Origin: an uncultured Lachnospiraceae bacterium
Lineage (GTDB): Bacteria; Bacillota; Clostridia; Lachnospirales; Lachnospiraceae
DNA: 64,000 bases
Direction of reading: 5' to 3'
Assembly (NCBI GenBank): GCA_900546495.1
Contig: URDN01000002.1
Coordinates: 72,372 to 136,371 of the forward strand
This document shows, piece after piece, positions 7,583 to 14,724 of the stretch; position 1 is the first letter of the stretch; every line of letters starts with the position of its first letter. Made by a program: the position numbers and the translations under genes. The notes beneath the pieces were generated by a model. It had not been told where the DNA came from. It was given only the letters and a program-made list of their open reading frames with translations, and ran no database searches.

Positions 7583-8260
7583 TTAGAATCTGCTTTTCAC
7601 AGTCTCAAGGTTTTTAAGAATGTAACTCCGTGACCACAACTGATGTGCTTCCAACCCATCACAGATTTTTGCAAAATCTTTATTTGCAACCGCATCATGA
7701 ATCTGTTCAAAATATGTGATACCGGAATGGTACTGTTCACCGCTGCCGCCTTTTTCTCGTGGCATTGCAAATAATGCATGTAGAATCTCATCCATTCCCG
7801 TCATGGACGTTACCTTTGTCATCAACATATCATTGTTAGAATTTTTGTAAAATACATCCATAATATTACGGATACATCTGCAGCTTTCAATGACGCCATT
7901 GGAAGAACGATATTCTTCAATATATTTTTCAATCTCCGCTGCCATCTGTGCCACATCCCCGTTACGAAGTGCATTACGTGCCGCTACCATCTGATAAGAA
8001 AAAGAAATCTCCTGAATTTCCCGGACATCTTTTTCTGTAATATCAATAACACGTGCACCTACGTTGTTTTCAAATTCAATTAACCCTTCATTTAATAAAC
8101 GGTTCAGTGCTTCACGTACCGGCGTAGAGCTTACACCATATTCCTCCTGAAGTTTGCTTACATTTAATTTACTTCCGAACGGAATTTTCAACTGTACAAT
8201 ACGCTCCCGCAATTTGTCATATACCTGATCCACAAGGGATACTCTCTTAATCACTGCCAT
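7583..8260 (-). CDS. GntR-family (FCD-type) transcriptional regulator
   Basis: 225 residues. An N-terminal winged helix with the GntR hallmarks (DQVYDKLRERIVQLKIPFGSKLNVSKLQEEYGVSSTPVREALNRL, residues 11-55, continuing into GLIEFENNVGARV) is followed by an all-helical FCD-type effector domain (residues about 75-220). FCD members bind small carboxylates through a metal site of Asp and His residues. AGGAG precedes ATG 8260. Located inside the ring-cleavage/butyrate block, it is the likely local regulator. The effector is unknown; a pathway intermediate is plausible. Candidate operators are the TTGTATACAA sites upstream of nfnA. Confidence 0.9.
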   Translation of the reverse strand: MAVIKRVSLVDQVYDKLRERIVQLKIPFGSKLNVSKLQEEYGVSSTPVREALNRLLNEGLIEFENNVGARVIDITEKDVREIQEISFSYQMVAARNALRNGDVAQMAAEIEKYIEEYRSSNGVIESCRCIRNIMDVFYKNSNNDMLMTKVTSMTGMDEILHALFAMPREKGGSGEQYHSGITYFEQIHDAVANKDFAKICDGLEAHQLWSRSYILKNLETVKSRF

Positions 8261-8331
8261 TTTTTTACTCCTGTTTTACTTATAGCCTTCCTGCATATTT
8301 CACATTTTGCACGATGTCAAATATATAGAAT

Positions 8332-8360
8332 ATTATGCCACAGTTCCACAGGCAATGCAA
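8332..8360 (-). promoter_or_regulatory. sigma-A-type promoter of the GntR gene
   Basis: Minus strand TTGCAT (8360-8355), 17 bases, CATAAT (8337-8332). A second possible pair (TTGACA then TATGCA) lies closer to the gene. The 306-base gap 8261-8566 holds this promoter and the terminator at 8517-8566, with nothing else recognised. Confidence 0.5.
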
Positions 8361-8516
8361 ATACTTTATCGTATAAAAAAAGAAACAATAACACCTTAAG
8401 TACTTTCATAAACGAATCACATTCTCTTATAAGAATAAAATGATGTTGGAGTCAAAAGATACCATACAAATTGTTCCGAACTTCGTACTCCCACAATTCT
8501 GTCCAATATTCGCATA

Positions 8517-8566
8517 CAAAAAAAGACACGGTCAAAATCACCTATGATTCTGATCGTGTCTTTTAA
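8517..8566 (-). terminator. terminator of the BKACE-zinc-ribbon operon
   Basis: AAAAGACACG..TCA.AATCA / TGATT.TGA..CGTGTCTTTT stem ending directly at the zinc-ribbon stop codon, with T-rich flank on the minus strand. Confidence 0.8.
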
Positions 8567-8755
8567 TTACTCTACTTCAAAGTATTCATTATCATCCTTC
8601 TGACGGGCACCTTCTTTTTCATAGACACCCATCACATGGCATTCCGGACAGAAACCGAACTCATCACCAAACTCAGTCATGACATCCAGTGCATATTCGA
8701 ATTTCATTCCGCATTTCGGACAATGATAATACATGTATAAAGCTCCCCATGTCAT
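8567..8755 (-). CDS. small zinc-ribbon protein coupled to the BKACE gene
   Basis: 62-residue protein with two CxxC pairs, CPKCG near residues 12-16 and CPEC near 36-39, spaced as in rubredoxin-like or FmdB-like zinc ribbons. The C-terminal tail is acidic (KDDNEYFEVE). ATG 8755 has AGGAGG seven bases upstream, and the gene starts 14 bases after the stop of the lyase gene, so the two are co-transcribed. No enzymatic motif is present. It could be a metal chaperone, a small electron carrier or an assembly partner for the metal-dependent lyase. The function is unknown. The Cys spacing, start site and operon position are seen directly; the rest is conjecture. Confidence 0.8.
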   Translation of the reverse strand: MTWGALYMYYHCPKCGMKFEYALDVMTEFGDEFGFCPECHVMGVYEKEGARQKDDNEYFEVE

Positions 8756-8769
8756 AAAGAAGCCTCCTA

Positions 8770-9621
8770 TTATCTAGCTTTTAAGCCAAGAATCTCACGT
8801 GCCTCAGCCGGTGTAGCAACTTCGTTGCCATACTCTCTGATCACACGAGCAGCTCTCTCTACGAACTGAACGTTGCTCTCTGCAAGCTGTCCTTTAGCGT
8901 ACATTACGTTGTCTTCCATACCTACACGGATTCCGCCGCCAAGTGCTACTGCACCGTACAGCATCTCCATTGCGCTGTGTCCAACACCGAAACAAGACCA
9001 TGTGTAGTTTCCTTTTCCTACTAACTCATCAGCTGTCTCTTTCATGAAAATCAGGTTTTTCATTGTTCCCGGGATACCATTTGCACATCCCATGCAGAAC
9101 TGGAAGTGTACCGGTGTTTTCAGAACGCCTTTTTTGATATAGTAAGCAGCGTTTCCGATCATACCCGGATCAAATGCTTCGATCTCTGGTTTTGTATTTG
9201 TCTCCTGGAATAACAGACCACAATCTGTTAAGAATTTCGGGGAGTTGATGAATAATCCGCTATGTAACCAGTTCATAGAACCGCAGTCATAAGAAGCCAT
9301 CTCTGGTTTTAATTTTTTAACGTGAGCAACACGGATCTCGTCATCAGCGTGGATATCTCCAGATGTTGTAAGGTTCAGGATGATATCGCAATCCGGATAT
9401 TTTGTGTGGATCAGGTTTACAGTCTCTTCGAATTTAGCTGTATCCATTGTTCCGTCACCGTTCTCATCTCTCATATGAAGATGAGCGATTGCAGCGCCTG
9501 CTTTCCAGCATGCGTATACGTCATCAGCGATCTCCTGTGGAGTCATCGGTACGTTCGGGTTGTTCTCTTTTTTTGGCCATGCGCCAGTTACTGCTGCTGT
9601 GATAATTGTTTTCTTTGCCAT
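8770..9621 (-). CDS. BKACE-family beta-keto acid cleavage enzyme, probable triacetate acetoacetate-lyase
   Basis: 283-residue (beta/alpha)8 enzyme of the beta-keto acid cleavage family (founder: 3-keto-5-aminohexanoate cleavage enzyme). N-terminal ITAAVTGAWPKKENNP, metal-binding HLHMRD (His47 and His49), and the late GGGIRVGMEDNVMYAKGQLA segment are diagnostic. BKACEs split a beta-keto acid using acetyl-CoA, giving acetoacetate plus a new acyl-CoA. With the neighbouring SDR, cyclase and hydroxyacyl-CoA-dehydrogenase-like genes this matches the clostridial phloroglucinol route. There, triacetate (3,5-dioxohexanoate) + acetyl-CoA would yield acetoacetate + acetoacetyl-CoA. Lysine fermentation is less likely because no aminomutase genes accompany it. 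Carnitine-type betaine catabolism also lacks its thioesterase here. It has its own consensus promoter. Confidence 0.85.
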   Translation of the reverse strand: MAKKTIITAAVTGAWPKKENNPNVPMTPQEIADDVYACWKAGAAIAHLHMRDENGDGTMDTAKFEETVNLIHTKYPDCDIILNLTTSGDIHADDEIRVAHVKKLKPEMASYDCGSMNWLHSGLFINSPKFLTDCGLLFQETNTKPEIEAFDPGMIGNAAYYIKKGVLKTPVHFQFCMGCANGIPGTMKNLIFMKETADELVGKGNYTWSCFGVGHSAMEMLYGAVALGGGIRVGMEDNVMYAKGQLAESNVQFVERAARVIREYGNEVATPAEAREILGLKAR

Positions 9622-9670
9622 TTTTCATTCCCTCATTTCTTATTTATATGGTATAAATTCATACAATTAG

Positions 9671-9705
9671 ATTTTATGTCATGTCAGATTGAATGTCAAG
9701 ACATT
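9671..9705 (-). promoter_or_regulatory. consensus promoter with palindrome over the -35, upstream of the lyase gene
   Basis: Minus strand TTGACA (9699-9694), 17 bases, TAAAAT (9676-9671). The -35 lies within the palindrome AATGTC-AA-GACATT (9692-9705), a typical repressor position. The 316-base gap 9622-9937 holds this promoter, the dispersed repeat at 9765 and the terminator at 9875. Confidence 0.6.
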
Positions 9706-9764
9706 GATATAGCTACTTTTGAAAAATTTGACAATATAGTTACCGTTCACTCATCATATGTAGT

Positions 9765-9804
9765 AAAGCGGACATTCGCAATCCGTTTTCGCTACTTGCT
9801 CATG
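9765..9804. repeat. dispersed 40-bp intergenic repeat, copy 1
   Basis: Contains CATTCGCAATCCG then TTTCGCTACTTGCTCATGA. It is nearly identical to 42755-42796 and 63930-63968, with a weaker copy at 46305-46341. The first part forms a CGGA..TCCG hairpin. Lies 144 bases upstream of the lyase start codon. Confidence 0.75.
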
Positions 9805-9874
9805 AATGCAGTCGCTTTGCGAATGGCGCGTGTGAACTGCAACTAATATATATCTCTCTGTTTTATAAGCTTTG

Positions 9875-9912
9875 AATAAGCCCACTGCATTACTGCAATG
9901 GGCTTATTTTTA
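9875..9912. terminator. terminator between cyclase and lyase units
   Basis: AATAAGCCCA.TGCA-TTAC-TGCA.TGGGCTTATT, 28 bases after the cyclase stop. The T tail is stronger on the plus strand, so it may act in both directions. Confidence 0.65.
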
Positions 9913-9937
9913 TATCATTTGGTAATTCCAGCCAGAA

Positions 9938-10948
9938 TTATTTGTTGCGGTTGAACAGTCTCTGGATGTAATCAAGGCAGCTAAGACCATACTCTTCAGC
10001 ATCACCGTAACCTGTTCCACAGTATTTGTATTTTCTTTCCGGAACTGTCGGATCAATGTTCTCCTCGTCAACGTAAGCAACCGGATGAGCCATAGAACCA
10101 TCACCCATGTACCATCTGATTGGGTAGCAGTGGAAGTCAAACCATTTACCTGGAACGATCTTATCAAGATCACCACCGAGGTTCTCAACACCAACGATAC
10201 CATGACCAAGCATCTCTTTATGACATGGCTCCCAAGTTCCCCATACACCGAGGTTCTCTAACTCGCCAAATTTCTCATCATATGCTTCCTGTCCATGGAG
10301 ACGGATATACTCGAATTTATCAAACTCAGCGTAAGCTTCCTCACCAAAGAGCTCTTTATACTCTTCAACGATTGTTTTACCTGTAGCACCAAGAAGGTTC
10401 ATTCTTGTCATACCGTTGTTACCCATAGCTGTGTGAAGTGGATGATCCAGAGCCTGTCCGTCCATAGCTACACATTTAACGCCCTGTTTTACAAACCATT
10501 TACCAGCATCGATACCTGTACCAGCTGCATAATGATAGTAAGCTTTAGAATCATCGAAGTAACGATGCATTCCAGAGTTCAGGCAAAGGATTTTTCCTTT
10601 CAGATCACCATCTTTAAGACCATACTCTTTCATACATGCATCAAGATGTTTGTCTGTGATCAGTCCCCAAGGCTCGATATCGATTTTGAAAACGATAGCC
10701 TGTCCAGCATAAGCATCAGCCGGCATCTCATGTGTGTAACGAGCACGTCTGCCATCGAACTCATACTCCATAACGTGACGTGGTGCATCACAGTGTGTAC
10801 CTGTATGCATTGTACATGTAATTCTCTGTGTTAAAACGCCACCTTTAGCCATAGAATGTGCGCCTACGATTTCTGGTTTATCGAAGTAAGGCCAACGCGG
10901 AATCTCTGCACTGAAAGGATGTGCTAAATCTACTACTACTTTTCCCAT
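9938..10948 (-). CDS. cyclase-family metallohydrolase, probable dihydrophloroglucinol cyclohydrolase
   Basis: 336 residues of the putative-cyclase/kynurenine-formamidase-like family. The metal site MHTGTHCDAPRHV (His48, His52, Asp54, His58) is intact, and a second half with the conserved GHGIVGVENLGGDLDK segment follows. Family members hydrolyse C-N or C-C bonds using Mn or Zn. In the clostridial phloroglucinol pathway a Mn-dependent member opens the ring of dihydrophloroglucinol to (S)-3-hydroxy-5-oxohexanoate. Its place between an SDR/dehydrogenase pair and a BKACE gene supports that role strongly. At 336 aa it is longer than bacterial kynurenine formamidases (about 210 aa), which argues against that alternative. 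AGGAGG precedes ATG 10948. Confidence 0.82.
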   Translation of the reverse strand: MGKVVVDLAHPFSAEIPRWPYFDKPEIVGAHSMAKGGVLTQRITCTMHTGTHCDAPRHVMEYEFDGRRARYTHEMPADAYAGQAIVFKIDIEPWGLITDKHLDACMKEYGLKDGDLKGKILCLNSGMHRYFDDSKAYYHYAAGTGIDAGKWFVKQGVKCVAMDGQALDHPLHTAMGNNGMTRMNLLGATGKTIVEEYKELFGEEAYAEFDKFEYIRLHGQEAYDEKFGELENLGVWGTWEPCHKEMLGHGIVGVENLGGDLDKIVPGKWFDFHCYPIRWYMGDGSMAHPVAYVDEENIDPTVPERKYKYCGTGYGDAEEYGLSCLDYIQRLFNRNK

Positions 10949-10990
10949 TTTTATTATCCTCCTGAATAGAATATATTGTGTCTATTTCAT

Positions 10991-11015
10991 GTACCTTCCA
11001 AACTTCTGAAGGTAC
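10991..11015 (-). other. hairpin in the cyclase leader
   Basis: GTACCTTC (10991-10998) pairs with GAAGGTAC (11008-11015). There is no T run after it on the minus strand, so it is more likely an mRNA-stability or processing hairpin between the dehydrogenase and cyclase genes than a terminator. Confidence 0.5.
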
Positions 11016-11044
11016 GAATGAACCATGTTATTGTATAATTAAAT

Positions 11045-11992
11045 TTATTTGTTGTAGAGCATCTTGATCAGATACTCGTTCAGGCCACCATTGATCTCTG
11101 CGATCTCTTCGTCTGTGTATTTCATGAATCCTTCATGAACACCATTTACTGCCTCTGCACGGAAACCGTTTTTGCCTTCATCCAGCATCTGTTTCAGTAA
11201 TGGAGAAGCATCATGTCTGTCTTCCAGATCTTTTAATACATAGTTATGGATATTGGATGTCAGCTGTGTGCTTACCATATCAGAGTTTACTAATGGCGGT
11301 AAGTATGGAAGTCTCAGACCAAAACTGTATTTGCAAGCATCATCTACAGTTTTTGCATCTGCGATACCACGCTCAACGATGGAAATAGCCTCACGCCATA
11401 AAGCATGCTGCATTCTGTTTGCGATAAATCCCGGAACATCCTTTTTGCAAAGAACCGGTTTTTTACCTGCTTCTGTTAAAACGTCGATAACAGTCTGGGC
11501 AACCTCATCTGTAGTAGCATCTGTCTTAACAACCTCTACTAACGGAATCAGGAATGCAGGATTCCAGAAATGTGTACCGCAAAGTCTCTCGCGATGTTTA
11601 CATTTTGCAGAAATCTCTGTCGGGCTCATAACGGATGTGTTTGTACAGAAAATACAGTCATCTGCTACATACTCCTCTAACTGAGCGAACAGATTCTGTT
11701 TCATCTCCATCTCCTCTAATACACACTCAACAACCATCTGTGCGTTTTTCACACCTTCGTCATTCATATCCTGTGTAAAGCTGATTTTGGAAACGATCTT
11801 GTCTACGTCAGCCTCTGTTACGATTCCTTTTTCTACAAGAAGTTTCATGTTGTTGCGAACTTTTGCTTCTACGTTTACTGGGAATACATCATATACAGTA
11901 ACCTTTGCATCATCAAGTCCTGCAAGGATCTGTGCGATTGCGCTTCCCATCATTCCGCCGCCGCATACTAAGAAATTTTTAATTTCACTCAT
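11045..11992 (-). CDS. 3-hydroxyacyl-CoA-dehydrogenase-like enzyme, probable (S)-3-hydroxy-5-oxohexanoate dehydrogenase
   Basis: 315 residues, the size and two-domain layout of short 3-hydroxybutyryl-CoA dehydrogenases. The Rossmann start VCGGGMMGSAIAQILAG (residues 9-25), TNTSVMSPTEISA (118-130), the catalytic His141 in GTHFWNPAFLIPLVEVV, and KDVPGFIANRMQHALWREA in the C-terminal domain are all present. The family also contains L-carnitine and L-gulonate dehydrogenases, so CoA substrates are not required. Here the neighbours point to oxidation of the ring-opened hydroxy-oxohexanoate to triacetate with NAD(P)+. The usual clostridial hbd operon (crt, bcd, etfBA) is absent, which argues against a simple hbd. 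Confidence 0.82.
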   Translation of the reverse strand: MSEIKNFLVCGGGMMGSAIAQILAGLDDAKVTVYDVFPVNVEAKVRNNMKLLVEKGIVTEADVDKIVSKISFTQDMNDEGVKNAQMVVECVLEEMEMKQNLFAQLEEYVADDCIFCTNTSVMSPTEISAKCKHRERLCGTHFWNPAFLIPLVEVVKTDATTDEVAQTVIDVLTEAGKKPVLCKKDVPGFIANRMQHALWREAISIVERGIADAKTVDDACKYSFGLRLPYLPPLVNSDMVSTQLTSNIHNYVLKDLEDRHDASPLLKQMLDEGKNGFRAEAVNGVHEGFMKYTDEEIAEINGGLNEYLIKMLYNK

Positions 11993-12028
11993 TATTTTTG
12001 CATCTCCGTCTTATTAATCATTTACAGA

Positions 12029-12066
12029 ACCCCGCCTGCTTACCGCAGGCAGGGACTCTTTTTAAA
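12029..12066. other. GC-rich hairpin in the SDR-dehydrogenase gap
   Basis: GCCTGC (12034-12039) and GCAGGC (12045-12050), extended by CCC/GGG, with a T run only on the plus strand. It sits in the leader of the dehydrogenase mRNA. The role is unclear. Confidence 0.4.
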
Positions 12067-12120
12067 CTTGTGTAATAAGTCTGCAATTATGGTTTTGTAC
12101 GCCACATTACATGACAGTGT

Positions 12121-12139
12121 TTATTGTCAAAGACAATAA
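12121..12139. promoter_or_regulatory. 19-bp palindrome directly after the SDR stop codon
   Basis: TTATTGTC-AAA-GACAATAA, perfect. On the minus strand it contains TTGACA, like the AATGTCAAGACATT palindrome over the -35 of the lyase promoter. It may be an operator for the dehydrogenase gene, but no convincing -10 follows at normal spacing. Confidence 0.4.
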
Positions 12140-12934
12140 TTAGCAGGTTAAGTAACCACCGCTGCAGTCGCAGTTAGCGCCTGTGATATAGTTAGAAGCT
12201 TCAGAAGAAAGGAAGATAGCATATCCTACGAAATCTTCCGGCTCAGCCAGACGTCCGATTGGCTCACGTTTCATAAAGTTCTGGTATACAGCAGATTCCG
12301 GATCGAACATCCACTCTGTTAAATCGCTACGGAATACTGTCGGGCACAGAGAGTTAACATTGATACCATATTTAGCGGAAAGGTCACAAGCCATGGAAGA
12401 AACCATAAGGTCTGCACCACCTTTAGATGTACAGTATCCTGTGTATCCAGCCATACCACGTTTAGAACGCTGAGATGTAACAACTACTACTTTACCGCCT
12501 TTGCCCTGAGCAACCATCTGCTCTGCAACATATTTACAAACAACGTATACAGATTTGCAGTCAGCATCCATGATGTACTGCCAATCAGCTACGGACTGCT
12601 CTAAGATGTTCTGTGGTTTGTTGAATCCGTGGCAAACAGCAAGAATGTTGATCTCACCATATTTAGCAACTGTACCTTTTACTAAAGCGTCAACATCTTC
12701 CTCTTTTGCAGGATCAGCTGTGATGTATGCGCAGTCGATATTCTCTGCTTTGAACTCTTTCTCCAGCTCCTCTAATTTAGCTGCGTTACGACCAGTCATC
12801 ATAACTTTTGCTCCAGCATAACCATATGCTTTAGCAAGAACTTTTCCTAATGCACCAGTTGCACCTGTAACCAGAGCTACTTTTCCTTCTACAGAAAACA
12901 TGTTGTCGACAAAGTCTTTCTTTAAACTTACCAT
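12140..12934 (-). CDS. short-chain dehydrogenase, probable NADPH-dependent phloroglucinol reductase
   Basis: 264-residue classical SDR. The cofactor motif TGATGALG (residues 23-30), a HGF at the usual NNAG position, catalytic Ser154 (VVVVTS), Tyr167 and Lys171 (YCTSK), and the C-terminal YITGANCDCSGGY block are visible. The Arg after the cofactor loop (TGRN) suits NADP(H). As the first gene behind a consensus promoter in a locus with cyclase, dehydrogenase and BKACE genes, it fits phloroglucinol reductase, which converts phloroglucinol to dihydrophloroglucinol. On sequence alone it could be any SDR, for instance a gluconate-type oxidoreductase. The assignment depends on context. AGGAGGA precedes ATG 12934. 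Confidence 0.8.
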   Translation of the reverse strand: MVSLKKDFVDNMFSVEGKVALVTGATGALGKVLAKAYGYAGAKVMMTGRNAAKLEELEKEFKAENIDCAYITADPAKEEDVDALVKGTVAKYGEINILAVCHGFNKPQNILEQSVADWQYIMDADCKSVYVVCKYVAEQMVAQGKGGKVVVVTSQRSKRGMAGYTGYCTSKGGADLMVSSMACDLSAKYGINVNSLCPTVFRSDLTEWMFDPESAVYQNFMKREPIGRLAEPEDFVGYAIFLSSEASNYITGANCDCSGGYLTC

Positions 12935-13061
12935 TTCCCAAAATCCTCCTTCATTTTTTGCCTTTTGGTTTTTCTCATTTCAGTTTCTAAATTAAGAAGC
13001 TGAGATGGATCAAGGCGAAACGGATAAACCTAAAATTCCGTTCGTCAAATTCATCATGTTT

Positions 13062-13090
13062 AGTATAGTTCATGTCGCTTTTTTATGCAA
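13062..13090 (-). promoter_or_regulatory. sigma-A promoter of the SDR gene
   Basis: Minus strand TTGCAT (13090-13085), 17 bases, TATACT (13067-13062), leader about 120 bases. The 323-base divergent gap 12935-13257 contains this and the cupin promoter, separated by a long AT-rich stretch. Confidence 0.65.
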
Positions 13091-13185
13091 TACATACAAT
13101 ATTGTTATTAAGTTACTGTACGGTAATTCAGTTTCCTTTTTGTGCATTACTACTAACACTTTTTTATTTTTTTACATAAAAATTG

Positions 13186-13214
13186 TTGATTTTTCCCTTA
13201 CATGGTGGTAGACT
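13186..13214 (+). promoter_or_regulatory. promoter of the cupin gene
   Basis: TTGATT (13186-13191), 17 bases, TAGACT (13209-13214), leader about 35 bases. Confidence 0.55.
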
Positions 13215-13257
13215 ATGTCTTGTAAAAAATGTCAGGTAGAAAGGAAGGTTTTATATT

Positions 13258-13617
13258 ATGGCTGGCTACAAAATTACTAAAAAAGATGCTTATTATACTT
13301 ACGAGGCACCAGGACACAAAGAGTGCAAATTATGCAGACTTCATGATCCGCAGGATATCGATGGTGGCAGACTGATCAACGGTCTTTCTCACTTCCTTCC
13401 AAGCGGCGGCGGCACAGAGTTCGCTGACAACGCTATGGAGTCCATCTACTACATTGTAGAAGGAACAATGTTATTCAAAGGCGATGACGAAGTTGAGACT
13501 GTTCTTGAGGCAGGCGACAGCGTACATATCGCACCGCACTCTAAAAAGAGCGTTACAAACATCGGAACAACAACAGCTCAGATGTTAGTAATTCTTTTAC
13601 CAGAAGCTGCTAAATAA
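13258..13617 (+). CDS. small cupin-domain protein divergent from the phloroglucinol genes
   Basis: 119 residues forming one cupin barrel. Motif 1 is altered: the usual HxH is missing (GGGTEFADNAMESIYYIVEG, residues 50-69, keeps only the Glu). Motif 2 (EAGDSVHIAPHSKKSVTNIG, residues 84-103) keeps Pro-His but has Ser where the last metal His is expected. An N-terminal KECKLCRLHDP adds two cysteines in a CxxC. So either metal binding uses other residues or the fold acts without metal, as in some isomerases and binding proteins. AAGGAAGG precedes the ATG. The divergent, promoter-sharing position suggests a role in the same pathway, such as substrate tautomerisation, upstream polyphenol conversion or sensing. 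No function is assigned. Confidence 0.85.
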   Translation: MAGYKITKKDAYYTYEAPGHKECKLCRLHDPQDIDGGRLINGLSHFLPSGGGTEFADNAMESIYYIVEGTMLFKGDDEVETVLEAGDSVHIAPHSKKSVTNIGTTTAQMLVILLPEAAK

Positions 13618-13643
13618 TTCATTTAAGTGAATTATCATATCTT

Positions 13644-13694
13644 AAAAAAAGAAATCCGGTTTTCTGATCCTCAGAATTCCGGATTTCTTTTTTT
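13644..13694 (+). terminator. terminator of the cupin gene
   Basis: GAAATCCGG..TTCTGA-TCC-TCAGAA.CCGGATTTC with A and T tracts on both sides, so possibly bidirectional. The 306-base gap 13618-13923 contains this and the trpXYZ terminator only. Confidence 0.85.
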
Positions 13695-13800
13695 CCATAT
13701 TTTTTCCTACTGCTCTCATACTTTTTTCTATTTATTATTTATATAAAATCAACAAAACCACTTTTCTTCAAAAACGAAAGCCACAAAACTTCCACCCATG

Positions 13801-13838
13801 AAAAAACCGGCATCTGTTTTACTCAGACACCGGTTTTG
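13801..13838 (-). terminator. terminator of trpXYZ
   Basis: AAAACCGG.ATCTG / CAGAC.CCGGTTTT stem with a T run on the minus strand. Confidence 0.75.
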
Positions 13839-13923
13839 TTATCTTCTATTCCCATATAATATTATTTTTGTATCAAGTTTTTCTTTTCCTTCTTTATCAC
13901 AAATTTTCAATCACCTGAAGCAA

Positions 13924-14724
13924 TTATGATAACAGGATTCGGTCATTATCAAGCTGTGCTCCAACACCCTCCTTGAATTTTTCCAGAAGATCTGCAACGG
14001 TCAGACCTTTGCGTTCCTCTTCTTTCACATCCAGTACGATCTCACCGGAATTCATCATCAGCGTCCGGTTGCCCAGATCCAATGCTGACTGCATGTTATG
14101 TGTGATCATCAGACAGGTAATCTTATTTTCTGCCACGATCCGTTTTGTCAGATTCAACACTTTTTCTGCTGTTGCCGGATCCAGTGCCGCCGTATGCTCA
14201 TCCAAAAGTAAAATTTTGGGAGTTACCACAGTTGCCATCAAAAGTGTCAACGCCTGACGCTGTCCGCCGGAAAGCAGTCCAACCGGGTTTTTCATACGGT
14301 CTTCCAGTCCCATATCAAGTAAAGCAAGTTTTTCACGAAACATCTGTTTTTCTTTCTGGGAAATCCTGCTGAAGAACTTTCCTCTTGAAGCAGAAGCTCT
14401 CAGATAGGCCAGTGCCAGATTCTCCTCTATACTCATATTCGGAGCGGTACCTTTCATCGGATCCTGAAACAGATGTCCGATGTATTTGCTTCTCTTATGT
14501 TCTTTTTCGTATGTAATATCTTTTCCATCCAGGATTACAGCACCTTCATCTGCGAAGAACGTTCCACAGATGGCATTGAACATGGTTGATTTTCCGGCAC
14601 CGTTACTTCCGATGATAGTTGCAAAATCACCATCCTGTAATTCCAGATTCAGATGAGACAATGCCTTTTTCTCATTTACGGTACCCGGATTAAAGGTTTT
14701 TGATATATCAATTAATTGGAGCAT
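13924..14724 (-). CDS. trpZ: TrpZ-type ABC transporter ATP-binding protein
   Basis: 266 residues. Walker A IIGSNGAGKST (residues 38-48), signature LSGGQRQ (151-157) and Walker B ILLLDEHTAALD (171-182) are intact. It energises an ABC importer of the TrpXYZ type (substrate-binding lipoprotein, BPD_transp_2 permease, ATPase). The open frame extends to 14853, but ATG 14724 overlaps the permease stop as TAATG, has a Shine-Dalgarno GGAG within the permease end and begins at the homologous MLQLIDISKTF. Last gene of the three-gene operon controlled by a tryptophan T-box. Confidence 0.88.
   Translation of the reverse strand: MLQLIDISKTFNPGTVNEKKALSHLNLELQDGDFATIIGSNGAGKSTMFNAICGTFFADEGAVILDGKDITYEKEHKRSKYIGHLFQDPMKGTAPNMSIEENLALAYLRASASRGKFFSRISQKEKQMFREKLALLDMGLEDRMKNPVGLLSGGQRQALTLLMATVVTPKILLLDEHTAALDPATAEKVLNLTKRIVAENKITCLMITHNMQSALDLGNRTLMMNSGEIVLDVKEEERKGLTVADLLEKFKEGVGAQLDNDRILLS

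Noticed and set aside
8770..9621. 3-keto-5-aminohexanoate cleavage enzyme of lysine fermentation
   Set aside because: No lysine aminomutase, diaminohexanoate dehydrogenase or ammonia-lyase genes are present; neighbours fit phloroglucinol breakdown better.
9322..9846. 174-residue plus-strand frame running out of the lyase gene
   Set aside because: Lies mostly antisense to the lyase and ends in its promoter and the dispersed repeat; composition is not protein-like.
9938..10948. Kynurenine formamidase as product
   Set aside because: Same superfamily metal motif, but longer protein and no tryptophan-degradation genes nearby; context favours ring-opening hydrolase, despite the Trp importer 3 kb away.
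11045..11992. Classical 3-hydroxybutyryl-CoA dehydrogenase (hbd)
   Set aside because: No crt, bcd or etf genes accompany it, and it is embedded between the SDR and the cyclase; the shared fold does not require a CoA substrate.
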